Shown here: piece by piece, positions 60,942 to 64,000 of the stretch | Position numbering within the stretch: position 1 is the stretch's first letter | How the letters are laid out: each line of letters starts with the position of its first letter | Assembly (NCBI GenBank): GCA_903840435.1 | Contig: CAIMFV010000045.1 | Coordinates: 1-64,000, forward strand | DNA length: 64,000 bases | Direction: 5' to 3' | From: an uncultured Caulobacterales bacterium | GTDB taxonomy: Bacteria; Pseudomonadota; Alphaproteobacteria; Caulobacterales; Caulobacteraceae | Notes under the pieces: model-generated | The model's input: only the letters and a program-made list of their open reading frames with translations | Told to the model about the DNA's origin: nothing | Database searches by the model: none | Made by a program: the position numbers and the translations under genes

Positions 60942-62258
60942 ATGAACGCAACCGTCAAACGCCTAGTCTTCATACTGCCCGACAGCGTGTTTCGATTTTG
61001 CCTTGTCGTGCTGATTCCGCAGATCCAGTTCGGAATGATTTTATTTGACGACGAACCCTACTGGCTCGGACCCACCCTGGTGGCGCTCTGCGCCATTGCC
61101 TTTGGCGGGTCATTCACTCTTGGCAAATCCCAGTTACGAATGCTCCTGCCGATAAGCCCACGCGACCTCCAGCGCGCGTCATGGTGGGCAAGCGCGGGCA
61201 TTCCGCTTGCCCAGCTTACGCTGCTAACCGCAATCCCACTGCTTCTATCTCGTGTTGGCGTAGGACTGAGCCCCCCGCCTCAGGCTTGGACCACCAAGAT
61301 GGTGAGGGCCTTTGAGATTGAGGTAACTCTCGTTTCCGCATGGGGCTTGATTGGCTGGGGTCTTGGTCGGGTTGGGCGCAATGTCGGAGTGCGCACGAGA
61401 GCGCTGCTCGCTATGGCGGCCATGACCTTATTGCTGATCGCCTTTATTCGGCTGGGTGAAGTTCAAATTGATGTTTGGAACACACTTTTTTGGATCAGCG
61501 TCTCCGCTGTCATTTCAAGCTATTTTGTGGATGCTCCGCTCCATCTTCATACGAAAAAACATCTTGTTCATCAAAATAAGAGCGTGGTTTTCAAAATTAA
61601 TCAATTTAATTTCCCCCCATTAGGTACAAATATATTCAAACTAAATGGTATAGCACTTTCATTATATTATTGCATTATAAGCATGTTTTCATATGCGATT
61701 TTTAATACACTGTTTTTTAAAATATTTGTTGAGCTCACACACATGCCGAGACAGACCCTCATTTTGATCGGTCTGAGCTCTGGCTCATTTCAATTTAATG
61801 CGATTATGAATAAATATTTCAACATGAATCAATTAAATACATTGCCCGTGAATAAAGTTGATATATTTTTTTCCGGCACTTTAATGCTTTTTTGCTTTTC
61901 GATTATTTTCGCCATGCTTGAAATTTTATTGAATTACGGATTAGGCTTCAAATTTTGGTCTTTATTTTTTTGTACTGCGGCCTCCTCTTCTATTTCCTTC
62001 GCTGGCAGACGCATCATGACCAGTCAGAACGCCTTCGACTTAAGATCTTCGTTAAATATGGCCGTAGTATTTTCGCTGTGTTTAGTGTCGATCCTTCCCA
62101 TCGAACGAATCTTTCATCATGCCAGTTGGGCGCATCCGCTTCTAATATACGTCTGCGTCTTAGCCATAGGCCTCGCCTGCGACGGGTGGTTGCTGAATCA
62201 GAGGCGCCACGGCTACCACTCACCCCTCAACACGGCCCAGCCCGCGCGAAGGCCGTAG
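60942..62258 (+). CDS. putative ABC transporter membrane subunit, compositionally chimeric
   Basis: 438 residues with roughly ten hydrophobic segments (for example about 10-30, 42-60, 82-100, 118-135, 148-165, 175-190, 232-255, 300-325 and 330-350). I do not recognise a named family; position suggests the permease partner of the ATPase just upstream. The first ~190 residues are encoded in GC-rich DNA like the rest of the genome; from about 61540 to 62090 the DNA turns strongly A+T-rich with Lys/Asn/Phe/Ile codons, then GC-rich again for the last ~50 residues. The frame stays open throughout, which argues for an in-frame mosaic gene rather than a broken one. Confidence 0.7.
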   Translation: MNATVKRLVFILPDSVFRFCLVVLIPQIQFGMILFDDEPYWLGPTLVALCAIAFGGSFTLGKSQLRMLLPISPRDLQRASWWASAGIPLAQLTLLTAIPLLLSRVGVGLSPPPQAWTTKMVRAFEIEVTLVSAWGLIGWGLGRVGRNVGVRTRALLAMAAMTLLLIAFIRLGEVQIDVWNTLFWISVSAVISSYFVDAPLHLHTKKHLVHQNKSVVFKINQFNFPPLGTNIFKLNGIALSLYYCIISMFSYAIFNTLFFKIFVELTHMPRQTLILIGLSSGSFQFNAIMNKYFNMNQLNTLPVNKVDIFFSGTLMLFCFSIIFAMLEILLNYGLGFKFWSLFFCTAASSSISFAGRRIMTSQNAFDLRSSLNMAVVFSLCLVSILPIERIFHHASWAHPLLIYVCVLAIGLACDGWLLNQRRHGYHSPLNTAQPARRP

Positions 62259-62281
62259 ACGCAGGTCCAAAACCCGGCCCC

Positions 62282-62686
62282 TCACAAACAATCGCGCAGC
62301 CATGCGCACAGTGGCGCGTCGGCGGGCGGCATGGCGTAGTCGAACAGGCGGGCGGGTTTGACCCAGGCGTGGGCGGTGTGCTCGCGGCGCTCGACCTCGC
62401 CGTCCCAGCGGCGCAGCAGAAAGAGCGGCATCAGGAGGTGAAAGTCCTCATAGGTGTGGCTGGCAAAGACGAAGGGTGCCAGACAGTCGCGTTTGGCCTG
62501 CACGCCCAATTCCTCCGCCAATTCGCGCAGGATCGCCTCTTCTGGCGTCTCGCCCGGCTCGACCTTGCCGCCGGGAAACTCCCACAGCCCGGCCATGGCC
62601 TTGCCTTCGGGGCGTTGACAAATCAGCACCCGACCGTCGCCATCAATGAGCGCGGCGGCGACCACGATGAGCATGGGCTTTCCCAT
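62282..62686 (-). CDS. mutT: MutT/Nudix hydrolase (8-oxo-dGTP diphosphatase)
   Basis: 134 residues from the ATG at 62686. Nudix box GGKVEPGETPEEAILRELAEE with EELG at its end, ICQRPEGKAMAGLWEFPGG before it, the usual pattern of MutT. It removes oxidised dGTP from the nucleotide pool. Starts at 62710 (inside argJ), 62686 and 62674 are all possible; none has a clear Shine-Dalgarno, and 62686 avoids overlap. It directly follows argJ on the same strand (four-base gap), the usual pairing in Caulobacterales. Confidence 0.9.
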   Translation of the reverse strand: MGKPMLIVVAAALIDGDGRVLICQRPEGKAMAGLWEFPGGKVEPGETPEEAILRELAEELGVQAKRDCLAPFVFASHTYEDFHLLMPLFLLRRWDGEVERREHTAHAWVKPARLFDYAMPPADAPLCAWLRDCL

Positions 62687-62690
62687 GGGT

Positions 62691-63968
62691 CTAGCTGCGA
62701 TAATCGCCATTGATGGCGATATAGCCCTTGGTCAGATCGCAGGTCCACATATCGGCGCGGCCAACACCAATCCCGACATCGACGCTAATCTCCAGTTCCT
62801 TGCCGCGCATATAGGCGCTCATGGCAGTCTCGTCATAGGTGGTGGCGACCTTGCCATCGGCGGCGGCAGCGAGAGACCCAAAGCCGATGGAAAGCTTGTC
62901 GCGATCCACCGGCTCGTCAGCCCGACCGACCGCCATGACGATCCTGCCCCAATTGGCGTCTTCGCCCGCGATCGCAGTCTTGACCAAGGGGCTTTCGCAA
63001 ATCGTGCGGGCGATCTTGGCCGCAGAGGCGTCGCTGGCTGCCCCCGACACGGTGACCTTGACGAATTTGGTCGCCCCTTCGCCGTCGCGGATCAATTGCT
63101 GGGCAAGGCTTAGCATCACTTGGCGCAGCGCCGCCTTAAAGTTTTGTAGCCGGGGATCAGCCGCCTCTTTCACCGCGCCGTGCTGCGCCTTTCCCGTTGC
63201 GACCAGCAAACAGGTGTCATTGGTGGAACGATCACCGTCGACCGTCACAGCGTTGAAAGTGTCGCCAACCGTCGTCGCCAACAGCTCCTGAATAATCTCG
63301 TGCGACAGGGCTGCATCGGTAGCGAGAAAGGCCAGCATGGTGGCCATGTTGGGCGCGATCATGCCCGAGCCCTTGCAGATACCGGCCAAGCGCACAGGCG
63401 CGCCGTCAATCTCGCACTCCGCCACGGCGCCCTTCGGAAAGGTGTCAGTGGTCATGATGGCCTGAGCCGCCTCGGCCCAGCGGTCCGCCTCGAGGCCCGC
63501 TGTCAAATGGTCCATCTGGGCGACAATGCGCTCAGCGTCCAAGACGACACCTATCACCCCAGTTGAGGCCACCATCACTTCGGTCTCGACCGCGTTGAGC
63601 GCGCCGGCGGCGGCATCAGCGGTTTGTCGTGCGGCCTCGGCACCGGGCGCTCCGGTAAACGCATTGGCGCAGCCCGCATTGCAGACCAGGGCCCGCACAC
63701 GCCCGCCGCTCGCCTGAAGGGCAGCCTTGCACCAATCCACGGGCGCTGAGCCCACCGCATGACGGGTGAAGACGCCGCCAACGACAGAGCCCGCATCAAA
63801 CGCCATCAACACCAGATCAGGACGGTCATGGCGATAGAACCCGGCGCGACCGATGGCGAGCCGAACCCCGGCAATCACGCCAAATTCGGGTAGGTCAACA
63901 GCGAGCGGCGAGCGGGCAAGGCCGGGTTTACCCGGCGCCACGGCGTCCTTCAGGCTGGGCTCGGACAT
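62691..63968 (-). CDS. argJ: bifunctional glutamate N-acetyltransferase / amino-acid N-acetyltransferase
   Basis: 425 residues. The autoproteolytic site is recognisable as CKGSGMIAPNMA-TMLAF, the Thr being the nucleophile and new N-terminus of the beta chain. Also present are the oxyanion STGVIG motif, GVAGNAGC-like VCNAGCANAF and the C-terminal DLTKGYIAINGDYRS. It cycles the acetyl group from N-acetylornithine to glutamate in arginine synthesis. A bifunctional role is typical but cannot be told from sequence alone. The 32 bases to the window edge are its upstream region. Confidence 0.95.
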   Translation of the reverse strand: MSEPSLKDAVAPGKPGLARSPLAVDLPEFGVIAGVRLAIGRAGFYRHDRPDLVLMAFDAGSVVGGVFTRHAVGSAPVDWCKAALQASGGRVRALVCNAGCANAFTGAPGAEAARQTADAAAGALNAVETEVMVASTGVIGVVLDAERIVAQMDHLTAGLEADRWAEAAQAIMTTDTFPKGAVAECEIDGAPVRLAGICKGSGMIAPNMATMLAFLATDAALSHEIIQELLATTVGDTFNAVTVDGDRSTNDTCLLVATGKAQHGAVKEAADPRLQNFKAALRQVMLSLAQQLIRDGEGATKFVKVTVSGAASDASAAKIARTICESPLVKTAIAGEDANWGRIVMAVGRADEPVDRDKLSIGFGSLAAAADGKVATTYDETAMSAYMRGKELEISVDVGIGVGRADMWTCDLTKGYIAINGDYRS

Positions 63969-64000
63969 GTCAGACCTTTCCTTTCGGATCCGGCTTGGTG

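Overview
The window is a chromosomal segment of a GC-rich alphaproteobacterium, most likely of the order Caulobacterales. Several features point there. A flgF-flgG-flgA-flgH block lies divergent to fliL-fliM-DUF6468-motE. A CtrA-type site (CTAA-N7-TTAACC) precedes fliL and a sigma54-type -24/-12 element precedes flgF, which is the class II/class III flagellar logic known from Caulobacter. There is also a histone deacetylase-like, xseB, ispA, dxs gene string, a UbiG/ComF/DUF1178 neighbourhood, and palindromic intergenic elements of the mosaic type seen in alphaproteobacteria. No rRNA, tRNA, CRISPR array, integrase or transposase was seen. No stretch above 300 bases lacks a gene.

Layout. 0-3.8 kb: a lipid-modification cluster (cyclopropane synthase-like start, DUF2177, DUF1295, FAD oxidoreductase, DUF1365). 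3.8-6.4 kb: a MASE1 hybrid histidine kinase. 6.4-9.7 kb: a compact purine-scavenging operon (NCS2 permease, exported nucleosidase, adenine deaminase). 9.8-20.5 kb: an MHS transporter with a large inserted periplasmic domain, a TonB receptor, an exported M20 peptidase, glutathione-dependent formaldehyde dehydrogenase, an MFS protein, a GMC oxidoreductase and an SDR. 20.6-22.6 kb: cheW, then an A+T-rich foreign-looking two-gene module made of a STAS-GHKL ATPase fusion and a STAS-like DUF4325 protein. 22.7-31.7 kb: HNH endonuclease, AlkA-type glycosylase, a 44-residue membrane protein divergent from a TetR regulator, gluQ, hydroxybutyryl-CoA dehydrogenase, CoxE-like VWA protein, GNAT, amino acid permease, deacetylase-like and histidine phosphatase genes. 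31.8-34.9 kb: xseB-ispA-dxs (isoprenoid precursors). 34.9-41.7 kb: flagellar genes. 41.7-51 kb: crotonase, glnE, lysC, ubiG, DUF1178, nitrilase-like, grxC, comF and a methyltransferase. 51-57.5 kb: thiolase, mnmA, uvrC, proC, a TetR-like protein and ndk. 57.7-64 kb: an ABC-F ATPase, a GntR-ABC-membrane protein operon whose membrane protein is compositionally chimeric, mutT and argJ.

Most of the window is ordinary core genome. The parts most worth a second look are the STAS/GHKL module (21.2-22.5 kb), the GntR-ABC operon with the chimeric membrane protein (59.6-62.3 kb), the purine operon with its exported nucleosidase, and two structurally matching palindromic elements between convergent genes (9.8 and 51.0 kb) whose stem arms differ in sequence but keep pairing. 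Start codons were moved from the longest possible ORF where Shine-Dalgarno sequences, signal peptides or gene overlaps argued for it; each case is stated.
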